Assembly (NCBI GenBank): GCA_963573305.1
Contig: OY754336.1
Location: forward strand, 14,792,699 to 14,856,698
Source: Pyrrhosoma nymphula
Lineage: Eukaryota > Arthropoda > Insecta > Odonata > Coenagrionidae
Length of the DNA stretch: 64,000 nucleotides
Reading direction: 5' to 3'
The notes beneath the pieces are model-generated. The model searched no databases. It was given only the letters and a program-made list of their open reading frames with translations, and was not told the DNA's origin. Shown here piece by piece: positions 25,040-35,030 of the stretch. The position numbers and the translations under genes are program-made. Within the stretch, counting starts at the first letter, position 1. Each line of letters starts with the position of its first letter.

Positions 25040-25335
25040 GTTTGGAATGAGATGTTCATGAATGTATGTGAGTTGAATGCTTCAGTAATGGATATTATAC
25101 GAAAAGGGCGGGTGTTGTTGGTTTGGTCTTGCCAAGATAATAGACGAGAGTCGATTAATGGTAAATATTTATGTTAGTGATGTAAATAGTGTGAGAGGAG
25201 TGGACCAATAAAGTCATGGGTGAATGTGGTGGCAGACACTCTTTAAGAGGAGGAATATTAGGAGCCTTGAGAATAGGAGAGAATGTTTGAAACAACGCAC
25301 GAATGTAATAGAAGCGAAAGAGATAGGTATGGAAG
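25040..25335 (+). pseudogene. LINE 3-prime coding tail, degenerate
   Basis: Fragments in changing frames resemble the extreme C-terminus of a LINE ORF2 (a basic stretch, then TLRRRNIRSLENRRECLKQ). The end is interrupted by the hAT MITE at 25336. Assignment rests on weak pattern similarity. Confidence 0.4.
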
Positions 25336-25612
25336 CAGTGCCGTCCCTTGGGTAGTGCGACAGGTGCCGCTGCACTGGGCCCCGCACGGGCTTGCCTTTT
25401 TCAGACGGTTCGGTGAAACCCGCCCATTTCCCGAAATTGCCTTCTACTTAGTACATATTTAAATTTCTCCAAATCATTCGCCATTTTGTTGGTTAATTTC
25501 CTTCTATCTTTCCATGAAATAAGCTTAAATGTTGCTACGATATCAAAAAGGGTATGCAAAGTTAGGGGGGCCCCGACTTTCGTTTGCACAGGGCCCCCTT
25601 GGGACGGCCCTG
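25336..25612. mobile_element. hAT-type MITE
   Basis: Ends CAGTGCCGTCCCTTGGG and, inverted, CAGGGCCGTCCCAAGGG. It is flanked by TATGGAAG (25328-25335) and TATGCAAG (25613-25620), a 7/8 match of an 8-bp target duplication. At 277 bp it has no coding capacity. Confidence 0.85.
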
Positions 25613-25858
25613 TATGCAAGGAGGTAATAATGGATGCAACTATTGGAAGGGAGCCTGTTTCCGAGGCATAACAGGAATTGTTAAATTATTTGACTTTGCT
25701 CATCCCGAGAGGGAATGGTGTGATGGGTATGTTAAAGATGTATTACTTACACATAACGTTCTTACTTTTCTTCAGCTTAAAGAATGCTACAGTGGTAAAT
25801 TGTGACAAAAATCACAGCTGATGAGTCTCCGTGAATTGGTTTATGTATCCAATTTAAA

Positions 25859-25972
25859 TGGTTTGACGAGGTAAGGTCAGAAATAAAAATCCAAAATCGG
25901 CTATTCTTCACCAACGTTGGGGAAGAATTGCCGATTTTGGATGTTTATTTCTGACCTTACCTCGTCAAGCCA
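25859..25972. repeat. near-perfect 114-bp palindrome
   Basis: Two arms of about 56 nt meet with almost no loop. The left arm begins TGGTTTGACGAGGTAAGG and the right arm is its inverse with about four mismatches. The centre CCAACGTTGG is itself palindromic. There is no similarity to the other foldback elements here. Confidence 0.85.
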
Positions 25973-25979
25973 TTTTCGT

Positions 25980-27840
25980 TGGACAACTAGAGGTCGATAT
26001 GAAGAATGGATTTTATTTATTTAGTAGCTTTATTAATATGCATGCAAATAGCGATAAATCATTTCTTAATATTAATTTTTTTTTGGGGAAAAGCCAAATT
26101 TAGTGCTAGTTAAACGATGAGACCCCCGAGACTCCCATAAAAGTCAACTACCTATTACGAAGCCTCCTGAAAGATAATGCTCGAAGCGCTTAACACGGTT
26201 TATGGTTAAAATATACTATACACATAATATTTCATCTATATAATAAACTGGCGAGGTCAGGGGTTTGGCTACTTTTAAATAAATTAATTGGTGTGATAAA
26301 GTGATTCATGTCATGGCAATAGCCAACCACCTGACCCGGTGGAAATACCGTGAATAATTCACTTTCAACAAACACCGGGAAAGTACCAAATCATTTAAAA
26401 ACAATGATACATTTACTATGTAACGAACTAAAACATCGCTGTTATAGGTACTAATCATTTAACTTGAGCAATATCTTGAAGTCAATCTTCGGTCTAATGA
26501 TAATTTCTCTTTCGGCGAATTCATCAAGAAAGCGCATGTTCTGAACGAACTAATATTTGGAAAGTGAAAACCACGTTGCCTCAAGTCTATCAATCGCTTA
26601 TTTCTCCGGCTTCGGCATATGCGATCCGTATTCGTTAACAAACAACAACGGAATTAACTTTGGTAATAATCTTGAAAAGTGCAATTGAAGCTACAACATA
26701 GTATGTTTGACCCTATCTAAATTTATAGGCCGGTAAGCAAAAATCGAAAGCTATAAAAATTAACTTAAAACTTTTGGCGCAATTTAATTAGTCTCATTTT
26801 CTTAAATATTTTATATTATTTTAAAGTCTTAAAATATAAAATTTCTTCCTTAAAATTCCAATTGATCCACTTGCTTTTAATGCTTTGACCCGAAAACCTT
26901 TTCTTGGTCCTTTAACGACAATATAAAATTACAATATAAAATTACCTTGGAATTGCTAATCATAGGGATTCATCTTCAGTAGATTGACTTTTTAGGACAG
27001 ATTGTGTTTGGGTAATTGCACATTCCAGAACCAGTAAAAAAATCACTTTGTGCATTATAATAACCATTTTAATACAGAGACCTCTATAAATACATCTCAG
27101 GAACATTACATAAACAAACTTCATTTTTAAATGAAACAATGTAGCCTCTAAATTCACACCTTGTACAATTTTTACAAAATTAAGAGGTTGATAGAACAAT
27201 AGTGTATAAAATGTAAATACATACTTGCAATCATTACTCGTTTAAATGAATAAGACCCTCTGTAATAAGTTTCCTTTTAATGTAACGCTGCGTTTTCCAA
27301 GTAAGTAACATTTTCTTTTGTTGAAATAGTGCAAATAATAACGATTTTGTAGACAAAAACTAAACTTTTAGGCAAAAATAAAGCAAATACGAAAATCGAA
27401 TGCATGCATTAGAAACATAGATTTTACAGTCTTCCGATACTAAACATTCCAAGTCTGTTGTATCATTGTAGCTGTAATTTTACAAATATCAGTGCCCATA
27501 ATGTAAAAAAATCATTAAAAGAAACCTTTGCACTGAATCTAATTATATTCTTATGGCAGTAAAAGTTAACAAATATGGGGTATAACCTTTAAAATGTTGT
27601 CCGACTATGACCCTGTGGAAGGCCAGCTCTGCAGTCTTTGAGGCCCTGGGGCATTTCATACATGGCTCATGTCTTTCCTAGTGCCTACATGTACCTACGT
27701 GCAGAATTTCAAGATAATCTGTTTATTATTTCATCCGTTAAACGTGTGCAAAATTTCATTCGAATCAGTCGAGACACGCAAAAGATAGATACCTAGATGA
27801 TTCCTCTTTTAATGACCTCTTATTATGTAATTATTTATTT
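25980..27840. other. AT-rich stretch, nothing recognised
   Basis: Small open frames only. No terminal repeats or protein similarity that I can support. Confidence 0.55.
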
Positions 27841-27915
27841 TTATTTCGGGAGATATAGGTCCATTAATTTTTAAATTAGTTAATTTTTCTTAACCGACGT
27901 TTCAAATTTATATAT

Positions 27916-28490
27916 GCGAGGTGTGATTTAAAAAATAACGGGAATTTTAGTTTTTCTTAAATAATATTTATTTATGAATCAATATCAATTTTTTCCCTTT
28001 CAAAGTAATCCCCCTTAGATATAATACACTTGTGTCAGCGGTTTTTCCAATCTTGGAAGGACTTCTGAAACTCACTTTTCGGTATAGAGTTCAGCTCCTT
28101 CAGCGATTCTGTTTTTATCTCATCAATGGTGGCAAAACGTCGTCCTTTCATGGTTCTCTTCAGCCTCGGGAATAGAAATAAGTCACAGGGGGTTACGTCC
28201 GGCGAATACGGTGGCTGAGGCAATATTAGGCTTTGTTTTTTTTGCCGAAAAATCGCGAATAAGCAGAGAGGTGTGAGCGTGAGCATTATCGCGGTGCAAT
28301 TTCCACGAGTTGTTTTGCTACCATTGTGGACGTTTTCGTCGGATTGCTTCAAGCAATCGGCGCATAACTTCCAGGTAATATTCTTTATTGACCTTACGAC
28401 CATGTGGCAGTCATATGACAATTATTGAAAATCGGAAATTTTAAAGCCCATGAAATTTAAAAATTCCCGTTATTTTCATCACAACTCTTT
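27916..28490 (-). mobile_element. mariner element, internally deleted
   Basis: Left end GAGGTGTGATTTAAAAAATAA and inverted right end GAGTTGTGATGAAAATAACGG form typical mariner terminal repeats. The length of about 575 bp against about 1.3 kb for an intact mariner shows an internal deletion. It splits the left arm of the P3 foldback element. Confidence 0.8.
28035..28421 (-). pseudogene. mariner transposase, C-terminal half
   Basis: Open for 128 codons. The C-terminal half carries PQPPYSPDVTPCDLFLFPRLK, which includes the last catalytic aspartate of the DD34D triad, and GRRFATIDEIKTESLKEL, diagnostic for mariner transposases. The N-terminal DNA-binding domain and first catalytic aspartate are missing, and the N-terminal 50 residues look frameshifted. 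Not functional. Confidence 0.85.
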
Positions 28491-28537
28491 TTTTGCTTCT
28501 TCAGGGCTCAGAGAGAGTTCCTTATGAATTTATTATA

Positions 28538-29265
28538 CAGGATGATTACAAAAGAATGCGTCGGTTTCAAAGATCTGTATTTTTCAAATAAAACGAGCTA
28601 CAGAGCTGCGCGACCTCTTAAAATGACCGGTACATTCTCTAGTTTTGCTGAAAAAATTACATTACAAATCTTCAATATGTCCTCCTTGAGTAACCCGAAC
28701 AATATGAAGCCGATATTAAAATTCGCTGTTCGTAGGGATAGATTAAGATTGGCTTTTTCCAATACTGGAAGCAGATTCCAATGATTTTGTGTTTCAGCAA
28801 GACAGCAAGACCCCCTATTGGCACCTCACAGTTCGTGCTCATCTTAATGAGACCTACCCACATAGATGGATTGGTCGATCTGCAAGGCAAGACCTCTCCC
28901 TTCATCTGTGGCCTCCGAGGTCACCTGATCTCACACCATGTGATTTTACTGTGGGGATATGTCAAGGGTCAAGTCTTTGTGCTTTCATTGCCTACTAACA
29001 GCTTGAGGAATTGAAAGCACGCATAACTGTGGCAGTGAAGACAGTAACTGCTGACATGCTTCACATAGTGTGGGAGGAATTTGAATATCGACTTGATATT
29101 GTTCGGGCTACTCAAGGAGGACATATTGAACATTTGTAATGTTAATTTTTTCAACAAAACTAGAGAATATATCGGTCATTTTAAAGAGGTCGCGCAACTC
29201 TGTAGCTCTTATCATTTGAAAAATACAGATCTTTGAAACCGACGCATTATTTTGTAATCACCCTG
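28538..29265 (+). mobile_element. Tc1/mariner element with long terminal inverted repeats
   Basis: Flanked by TA at 28536-28537 and 29266-29267. The ends begin CAGGATGATTACAAAA (left) and CAGGGTGATTACAAAA (inverted right). The inverted repeats extend about 165 bp (to about 28702 and from about 29101), much longer than the roughly 30 bp of a simple mariner. The interior holds only the C-terminal third of a transposase, so this is a deletion derivative. Confidence 0.85.
28789..29139 (+). pseudogene. Tc1/mariner-type transposase, C-terminal third
   Basis: Visible motifs: FQQDSKTPYWHLTVRAHLNE (second catalytic aspartate in QQD), WPPRSPDLTPCDF (third catalytic aspartate), EELKARIT and the terminal TQGGHIEHL followed by TAA. 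There is at least one stop and one frameshift around 28960-29000. The N-terminal half is absent. Such a protein would cut and join the element ends at TA sites. Confidence 0.85.
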
Positions 29266-29279
29266 TACAATGATACCTA

Positions 29280-30005
29280 TCATAGCCATATATATAATTC
29301 GCTCATCATTGACTGACTTACTTCGTACACAGTCACGAAAACGCATTTAAGCCCTGTAAACTGCCTATTCCTTCAAGGAAGCAGTAGAACGGTGGTGAGG
29401 TGTGGATGAGTGGAAGGTAATGAGTTCGATGCCCTGGGGAGATTAATATTTTTTCCTTCTTATTTCATAGCTTTTTCCGCTTATCTTTTTAGATATTATG
29501 ATTCATCCAATCGCAATGATATAGTTCCAATTCCCAGGGTTGATCTCTCTCCAACCGACACAACATTACCTTTCACATTGAAACGTCGCAAATTTCCGAT
29601 AATTCCTGCTTACGCTATTACAACAAACAAGGCACAAAGCCAGTCATTTCATCACGTTGGCATCAATTTGGAGACCGCAGTATTTTCACACGGCCAATTT
29701 GTATGTGACCTAATCTCGTTCAACAGTTGCAAGTCAAGTGAAGGTGTATATTGAATCGAATACAAAGCAAGGAAGATTATTGAATTACCAGAAAAAATTC
29801 ACACGTAATGTAGTTTTTCAAGAGGTACTTCATTAAGAACATAATTGTTTTGTCAAATATTTTTTATCATTCTATTTATACTAGAAATAATTATCATTTG
29901 TTCAATAATTAAAGAAATTTAATTTTTAATAAATATTTCGTGTACACTAAATCAATGTGTTTGTTATAATCATCATCATTCAACGGGCGCCTTGCAACTA
30001 ACTAG
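29280..30005 (+). mobile_element. Helitron fragment (both ends present, interior deleted)
   Basis: It begins TC after an A (29279) and ends AACTAACTAG before a T (30006), as expected for Helitrons, which insert between A and T without duplicating the target and end CTRR. A short GC-rich hairpin-like string (GGGCGCC) lies about 20 nt before the end. The interior keeps only the C-terminus of a PIF1-type helicase. The insertion point falls in the 12-nt loop of the P3 foldback. Confidence 0.7.
29484..29835 (+). pseudogene. PIF1-like helicase C-terminus (Helitron RepHel remnant)
   Basis: Motifs IPRVDLSPTDTTLPFTLKRR, FPIIPAYAITTNKAQSQSF and GINLETAVFSHGQ match helicase motifs V-VI of PIF1-family proteins as found at the end of Helitron replicases. 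A frameshift follows near 29715; the shifted frame continues to a stop at about 29835. Motif VI residues are altered (the usual LSR after VA is missing). Non-functional. Confidence 0.8.
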
Positions 30006-30037
30006 TTATATAATAAATTCAGAAGGAATTCTCTCTG

Positions 30038-30080
30038 AGCCCTGAAGAAGCAAACCTATATAAAATGCGAAACGTCGAGA
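30038..30080 (+). ncRNA. hammerhead-like core, P3 right arm
   Basis: GCC, CTGAAGA, spare A, GC, loop, GC, then GAA, the palindrome ACGT, and C before GAGAG. Core bases are intact; stem II is only 2 pairs here. Confidence 0.45.
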
Positions 30081-30185
30081 GAAATAAACCAATTTAAAAA
30101 TGAATGGATCTATATCGTCTGAAAGAAAAAAAAATAAAGATAGATGTGTAATCTGCATTCTAGAATCCTATCATCAATTGATGAG

Positions 30186-30666
30186 TTATCTCGGAGTTTT
30201 CCGCGGCGATTAGCTGAATGTTCCATTCTTCTTCCGGGTTATTTGCCGCGTCGTTGTTTTTCTTGACAACGTTTCTCCTCCCGTCTGGAAGCGTCTTCAG
30301 GTCGAAGATATCTGCGCTGCATTTTGGTCCGGTTTGTAGCCATCGTCTCTGTTGAAATTTTCGGGGAATTTTCCAATTGCGATCGCCTCCCGTATCAGCC
30401 GTGGGAAGTATCGGCTCTCCCCGCTCAGAATCTAGCTACCACCTACTAGGAAGAGGGTTTTGGCGCGAAACTAAAATATAAATGGCGGGAAAAACGATTT
30501 CGACGCCATAATTGACAGCCAATCAGATGTGACCAGCTCCGGTATAAAGTCGGACCAAAATGCAGCGCAGATATCTTCGATCTGGAGACGCCTCCAGGAA
30601 GGGAGGAGAGACGTTGTAAAGAAAAACAACGACGCGGAAGATTACCCGGAAGAAGAATGGAACATT
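30186..30666. mobile_element. foldback element with 14-bp target duplication (P13)
   Basis: Flanked by CATCAATTGATGAG (30172-30185) and CATCAATTAATGAG (30667-30680), 13/14 identical. A 30-nt one-sided extension (30186-30215) precedes the left arm (30216-30335). The right arm is about 30547-30666. Arms share GAATGTTCCATTCTTCTTCC and the sequence around ATTTTGGTCC. A TATA-like GGTATAAAG lies at 30541 next to the right arm. Layout equals that of P2 and P6. Confidence 0.8.
30265..30303 (-). ncRNA. hammerhead-like core, P13 left arm
   Basis: On the minus strand: GAC, CTGAAGA, CG, CTTCC paired with GGAGG, then A, GAA, ACGT, U and GUC. Stem I would be GAC/GUC. The inverse arm at about 30582-30620 keeps the shape but has a mutated core. 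Confidence 0.45.
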
Positions 30667-31394
30667 CATCAATTAATGAGATTGGGAACTTCTGATGGGA
30701 CCACGCTTCTCTGGGCGCAGAGAACAGTCGCGCCGATTCTATGGTGGTAAAACCCAGGGTTTCCGAGAGATGGTAGATCGCAGGATGGCACACTGGGTGC
30801 AACGCAGTCGCGTACTGTGACGCCTCCTTCACTCCTTGCTGTTCTTCCTCCCCCGTCATTCACCCCCCTCGATTTCCTCCCCTCCACATCGCCCTTCACA
30901 ACCCCCTCCTCCACCCTTTCTGCTTCCAATAAACCTCCTTTTAATATGGTGCTATTGAACTCTTCTCGACCAAGGGTTCGGAAAGAAAGAGATGGGGAGC
31001 ACCAATTCGAGGATATTCGTGTATACTCAGGGGTAATTACGGCAAGGGAAGCGGCGTGGATGTCGAGTGCAATGTGATTTCAGGGGGGTTGGTGGAGGAC
31101 TTCAAATAGACGAGAGAGCGGCCGTAGTTGTTTTGGAACTTCAGTTCAGTCCGACGTTTGGAGTCGTTCCGTACGGTGGAGATACTTTGAAGGGTGAACA
31201 GCAATGACTAGGGGTAAAGTCATTGCGGGGGGTAGCAGGTTCATTCCTTCCTTGCAATTCTTGGTCTGCTTTGAAGAAAAAGGACCCGCGGGAAAGAAAT
31301 GTGTGTCGAATGAGAAAACATCTCAGGCTTTTCTAGCGTAGAGCAATATTGGGGGTTGTGAGGGGTTTCCCACCGGATCGAACTCTTCATTTCT

Positions 31395-31428
31395 GCTGAC
31401 GTTTCGATCAACGAATCGTTCATCATGC
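31395..31428 (-). ncRNA. hammerhead-like core, P5 left arm
   Basis: On the minus strand: ATGATGA, two nucleotides, GAU paired with AUC, then GAA, ACGT and C. First core base changed C to A. Confidence 0.4.
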
Positions 31429-31433
31429 CCTGA

Positions 31434-31467
31434 GTATGATGACCGACTCGTTCGTCGAAACTTTGGC
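31434..31467 (+). ncRNA. hammerhead-like core, P5 right arm
   Basis: ATGATGA, CC, GAC paired with GUC, then GAAAC. The palindrome after GAA is lost (ACTTTGGC), so activity is unlikely for this copy. Confidence 0.35.
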
Positions 31468-31479
31468 AGAAATGGAGAG

Positions 31480-33500
31480 TTTGGCACAGTGGGAAGCCCG
31501 AACAACCCCGATTGTGTGTCGAATGCTTGACAAATAAAGGTAGAACAGATCTGAGAAACAGGTGCTGTAAGAGGAAGAGTGAAGACCAAGTCGAAAGATT
31601 GAGCCAGGGAATGTTGAAAAAGTAGGAATGAGAGATAGTTAGTGAAAAATAAACTATGAAAATATATTTCCTCAGAGGCATAGATGTAGTCTTTGGGTCA
31701 TACATAATAGACTACTTAATTATTATTGTACATTGTACAATGTACATGGTCAGTCATTTTCGTTTATGGATTTTGTTTTTCTCTTATGAGTCGCACAAAA
31801 ATATGAAAGCCATAGGTCAAGCATCTCAAGAAATTGGCTCCTTTTATCGTCAAAATGTTTTCCCTACACATGTATATACTGCACTTATTTTTTTCATGGT
31901 CGAGTGAATTTTATTCGTTTGCTAGATGTTAAATTCTCTAGAGGCCTGAATCTATGAATGAGTATGCGGTAGAACTCACGAAATATTGACCCGGTAGATC
32001 CTGAGATGGACATCGAGACTGAGTACTTATCTTTTGGTTAATGCCTGCAAATTTTCCTTCCCACCAATTTAAGTCTGTCAAAATGCTCTCTACCGAATTC
32101 GCGCTGTAAAGACCCATTTCCCATTTCGCGCATTTTTTCCAACAATTAGTGAACTATCTCCTAAAGTCTGTACCACTGGTTCTATAATCCAGGTATTCAT
32201 TCAACACATTGAAGAAGTGATGACTCGTATTGATTTTATGGTCAAAAAGGTTATTCTCGGTATTTTGATGGTCATCATCAAGAAGGGTATTAAATGAGGC
32301 ATGTTCATTTCTTTTTTATTGACGTAATTAATGGAAATTGAGTAACTAAAAGGCAGAAATGTTTTTGGACTTCAAATTCTCGCCTATTTTCTTGGTAATG
32401 TTTGCTAAATTTTTGAGTACTGTCTTATATCACTGTATTGGCTTTTTCTCTCGTCATTAAGTCGCAGGTGAAATTCTGAGGGCGGTACGGCAGTGACAGG
32501 TGTTGCCTGAATCGATCATGTCCTGATGATTTAGTTACAAGAGACGATTGGATGACAATAGTGTGTGTGTATTTCTACTTCATCTGATGAGTTAAATAGT
32601 TGGTCGTTGAAAACTTTTTTCCGGTAAATATTTTTTGGGTTCGTCTATTTAATCAATTTTAAGTAAGTAGTTAACCTCAAAACGAACGATCCCGCGAATT
32701 TGCTAGGTTTTACGCATCTAATTATGTGAAAGTAATATTATTTTCCTTAAAAGCCTTTTGAACATCTGTCATGTCTCAGTGACTAGATTATTCAAGCTAC
32801 AATTGATGCTCCTAGGGTTGTGATAATTATTGATAAGATTTGCGATGTGTGTCTATGGTATGACATGGAATTTGTGTACATATCTATGGTAGCTTTTACT
32901 CGGAATTCAGTGGTATAGTTTCAGATATATCAGTTCAAAGGTACAATCTTTGTGAGATGCTCGTTATTTTAGATGATACAGAGCTCTCAAAATTTAACGA
33001 GCTCTTGTTATTCCTCACTTCAACATGGAAAATTGTTAGCAGAGCCTCTTAAAAATAAACGATTGGGTGAATACAAATTTGAAAATAACGTAGGGAATGA
33101 AAAATGAGGGATATTTGGACGAAGAAGTGTGTGGAAAAGAAGAAAATATGTCAAATACAGTAGAGCATGAGTGCTGGAGGTTGATTTTATATGGTATGTG
33201 ACAAGATTATGTTTCGACCCCCATCAATAGCTATTAGGCGTATGCTTATTCGTTTTGCCACAGATTGTTGCAGATTAAAGTGAGGACGTCAGACGTTACG
33301 CGGCCCTACCCTCAGGTCTTTGCCCTCGGCTTGTACTCCAGTTTTTGTACGCACAAGCTACTTAAGATTCAATTAAGGAGTCTATAGGTTAAAATATAAG
33401 AGACTCATCGGAAGGATTTTTGAGTGAGATTGATTAGGAACAATATGGCTGTAATAGGTAGACAAAGAAGTCTAATTCACCAGAGAAAATGAATTGCTTG
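31480..33500. other. AT-rich stretch, nothing recognised
   Basis: No open frame with a known domain and no terminal repeats. A small CTGATGA...GAAA coincidence near 32584 was examined and rejected. Confidence 0.55.
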
Positions 33501-33506
33501 AATTTG

Positions 33507-34022
33507 ATGAATTTGACCTCATTTTAAATAAAAAAACTCCCATCTTTCCAATGTTGTCAAAGTATTAGCCCCTTACCGAACTACTTTTCGAGCAATTCGC
33601 CTAAAAATATGAGCTGTTGTACATGGAATAGATATAGACTGTGCGCTCTAGAGGGAGAATATTGAAAAAAAGTTGTAATTTCTAGCATCTAGATTTCGTC
33701 AAAAAACTGTGTGCTGCTTGTATACTTTGTCAACTATTTATAAAAAATAATCAATTACCTACCTCAATAATTTTTACAGAATTGCAAAAATATTTTCTGA
33801 TGTGAAGGCGTTGTCACCGTACAGTGTAAACAAAATGAGTCAAGTTAGAGACTTATGCAGTTATATTTATTTAATTACTGAGAATTGTTTTCATGTATTA
33901 CTATATTTTTGCCCAATGAATATTACAATGTTTACTTCTTAATTCTTACAGGCGCTGAAATAAAAAAATGAAAATCTAATTTGGTCTCCATTATGACTAG
34001 GGAAATATCTCGCTCTAACTAC
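33507..34022 (+). mobile_element. TIR repeat R1, copy A
   Basis: A 516-bp block matching 42677-43199 in the same orientation. The right end GAGATATTTCCCTAGTCATA (inverted) abuts the LTR protease remnant exactly at 34022, so R1 inserted into, or truncated, that element. No coding capacity. Confidence 0.7.
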
Positions 34023-34796
34023 CGCTGCGCTGTCTCTTTCGCTAGAATTGCGTCGGCCCCCGTTTCTATGAGAAAGGTCAGATTCCTTTGTCTCCCTTCC
34101 TTCACATCTAAAGTGACCGTGTCCATTCCTTCTCTCAACCCCGTGTTTACATTCCGCACCTCAGCTGTCTCAGGGTTCGGGGTCGTTCCCTTTTTGTCCC
34201 ACTTCCCTTTTCCAGGACCCTCCGCTGGTCCATTCCTATGACCCACTCCGGGTCCTTCACTCGACCTGCAGTCTCGGCCCAGATGGCCCATCTTGACACA
34301 GGTATTGCACTTCACTACGTTGAGTGCTTTTACGGTGCGAGTTCCTTCCCGTCCCATCCTTAGGTAACATTTCACTAAACTATGCCCTTTCTTTCCGCAA
34401 TTGGTGCACTTTAGTTCCTGTGTAAACTGGGGGTTGCTTACCCCAGCGCTCTCCTTTACCGCTATTATTGCGCTTTCCTCCACTAACGCGATGTCTATTG
34501 CAGTGAAAAGTAAACTATCTTCTCCCTCCTCCTGACGATTGTTTGGACCCTATCGTTTGATAACCCCTACACGAAGCAAGCTTTAGCCAATTGGTTAATT
34601 AGCGTAATGGCCCAGTGGTGAAGTTCGCCAACTCCCAGGTCTCTTCTAGCCGCTTCCCTCAGGACGGATTGCGTAGTGTCAATCCTGCTTCCCCAGGATA
34701 CAATCGAATCGGATCTATCATCCCCCTTTGGAGTTCAACATCTTGCATGTGTAAAAATACAATTTTCTTTTCGTCGCATAATTTTCTTCGATGATA
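34019..34796 (-). pseudogene. LTR retrotransposon gag C-terminus and protease start
   Basis: Reading down from 34796: IIEENYATKR, SWGSRID, SVLREAARRDLG, then two CCHC zinc knuckles (C-T-N-C-G-K-K-G-H-x4-C and C-N-T-C-x4-H-x4-C) and LTFLIETGADA, the aspartic protease active site with the catalytic D changed to E. Stops and one frameshift interrupt it, and it ends where repeat R1 begins at 34022. The upstream part of the same gag lies at 36628-36841; the sequence joins at KGI/IEEN across the insertion at 34797-36627. Gag would package element RNA; the clade (Gypsy-like) is inferred from motif order. Confidence 0.8.
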
Positions 34797-34799
34797 TCT

Positions 34800-35030
34800 C
34801 GAGCCGTTCAAATATGAGCCTCCAGAAGCGGGAGAGCTGAAAAGTAGGCAAAACGCGAGGAAAACTAACGCGGGAACCTCGGAGAAGACGACGCTACGCG
34901 AGTGGTAAGTCACACTCAAGACTATCCCCTTCTACTCTAAATTATCCTTGTGTAGGATGAAGTAGTATCAACGGCTCACGACGAGGTGAGTCAAGAGTTC
35001 AGCTAACTAATTTAGCATCATGTAGGTCAT
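34800..35030 (+). repeat. second copy of the LTR-element leader with gag start
   Basis: Shares GCCTCCAGAAGCG, CTCGGAGAAGACGACGCTACG, CTCTAAATTATCCTTGTGTAG and CGGCTCACGACGAGGTGAGTC with the inverse of 36842-37060. It ends at ATGTAGGTCATGAA, where the other copy has ATGGAGGTCATGAA, the gag initiation site; here codon 2 is a stop. Confidence 0.8.

Larger units (their letters stand above)
27843..30120. mobile_element. foldback element (P3) hit by two Tc1/mariner elements and a Helitron
   Basis: The left arm is 27843-27915 plus 28491-28537 and the right arm 30006-30120; they pair over about 115 nt. Removing mariner (27916-28490), the Tc1-like element (28538-29265, one TA kept) and the Helitron (29280-30005) leaves arms separated by a loop of about 12 nt, which independently confirms all three boundaries. 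Arm sequence matches P1 (13697-14172). Cores lie in both arms; the left one is split by the mariner. Confidence 0.8.
31385..31477. mobile_element. short foldback with two hammerhead-like cores (P5)
   Basis: Arms CATTTCTGCTGACGTTTCG and its diverged inverse pair across a loop of about 8 nt. Each arm carries a core. The hairpin segments differ in both strands of the stem but stay paired (GAU/AUC in one, GAC/GUC in the other). Confidence 0.65.

Noticed and set aside
32584..32615. CTGATGA with GAAA 19 nt downstream
   Set aside because: The intervening sequence does not pair and nothing palindromic follows; chance match.
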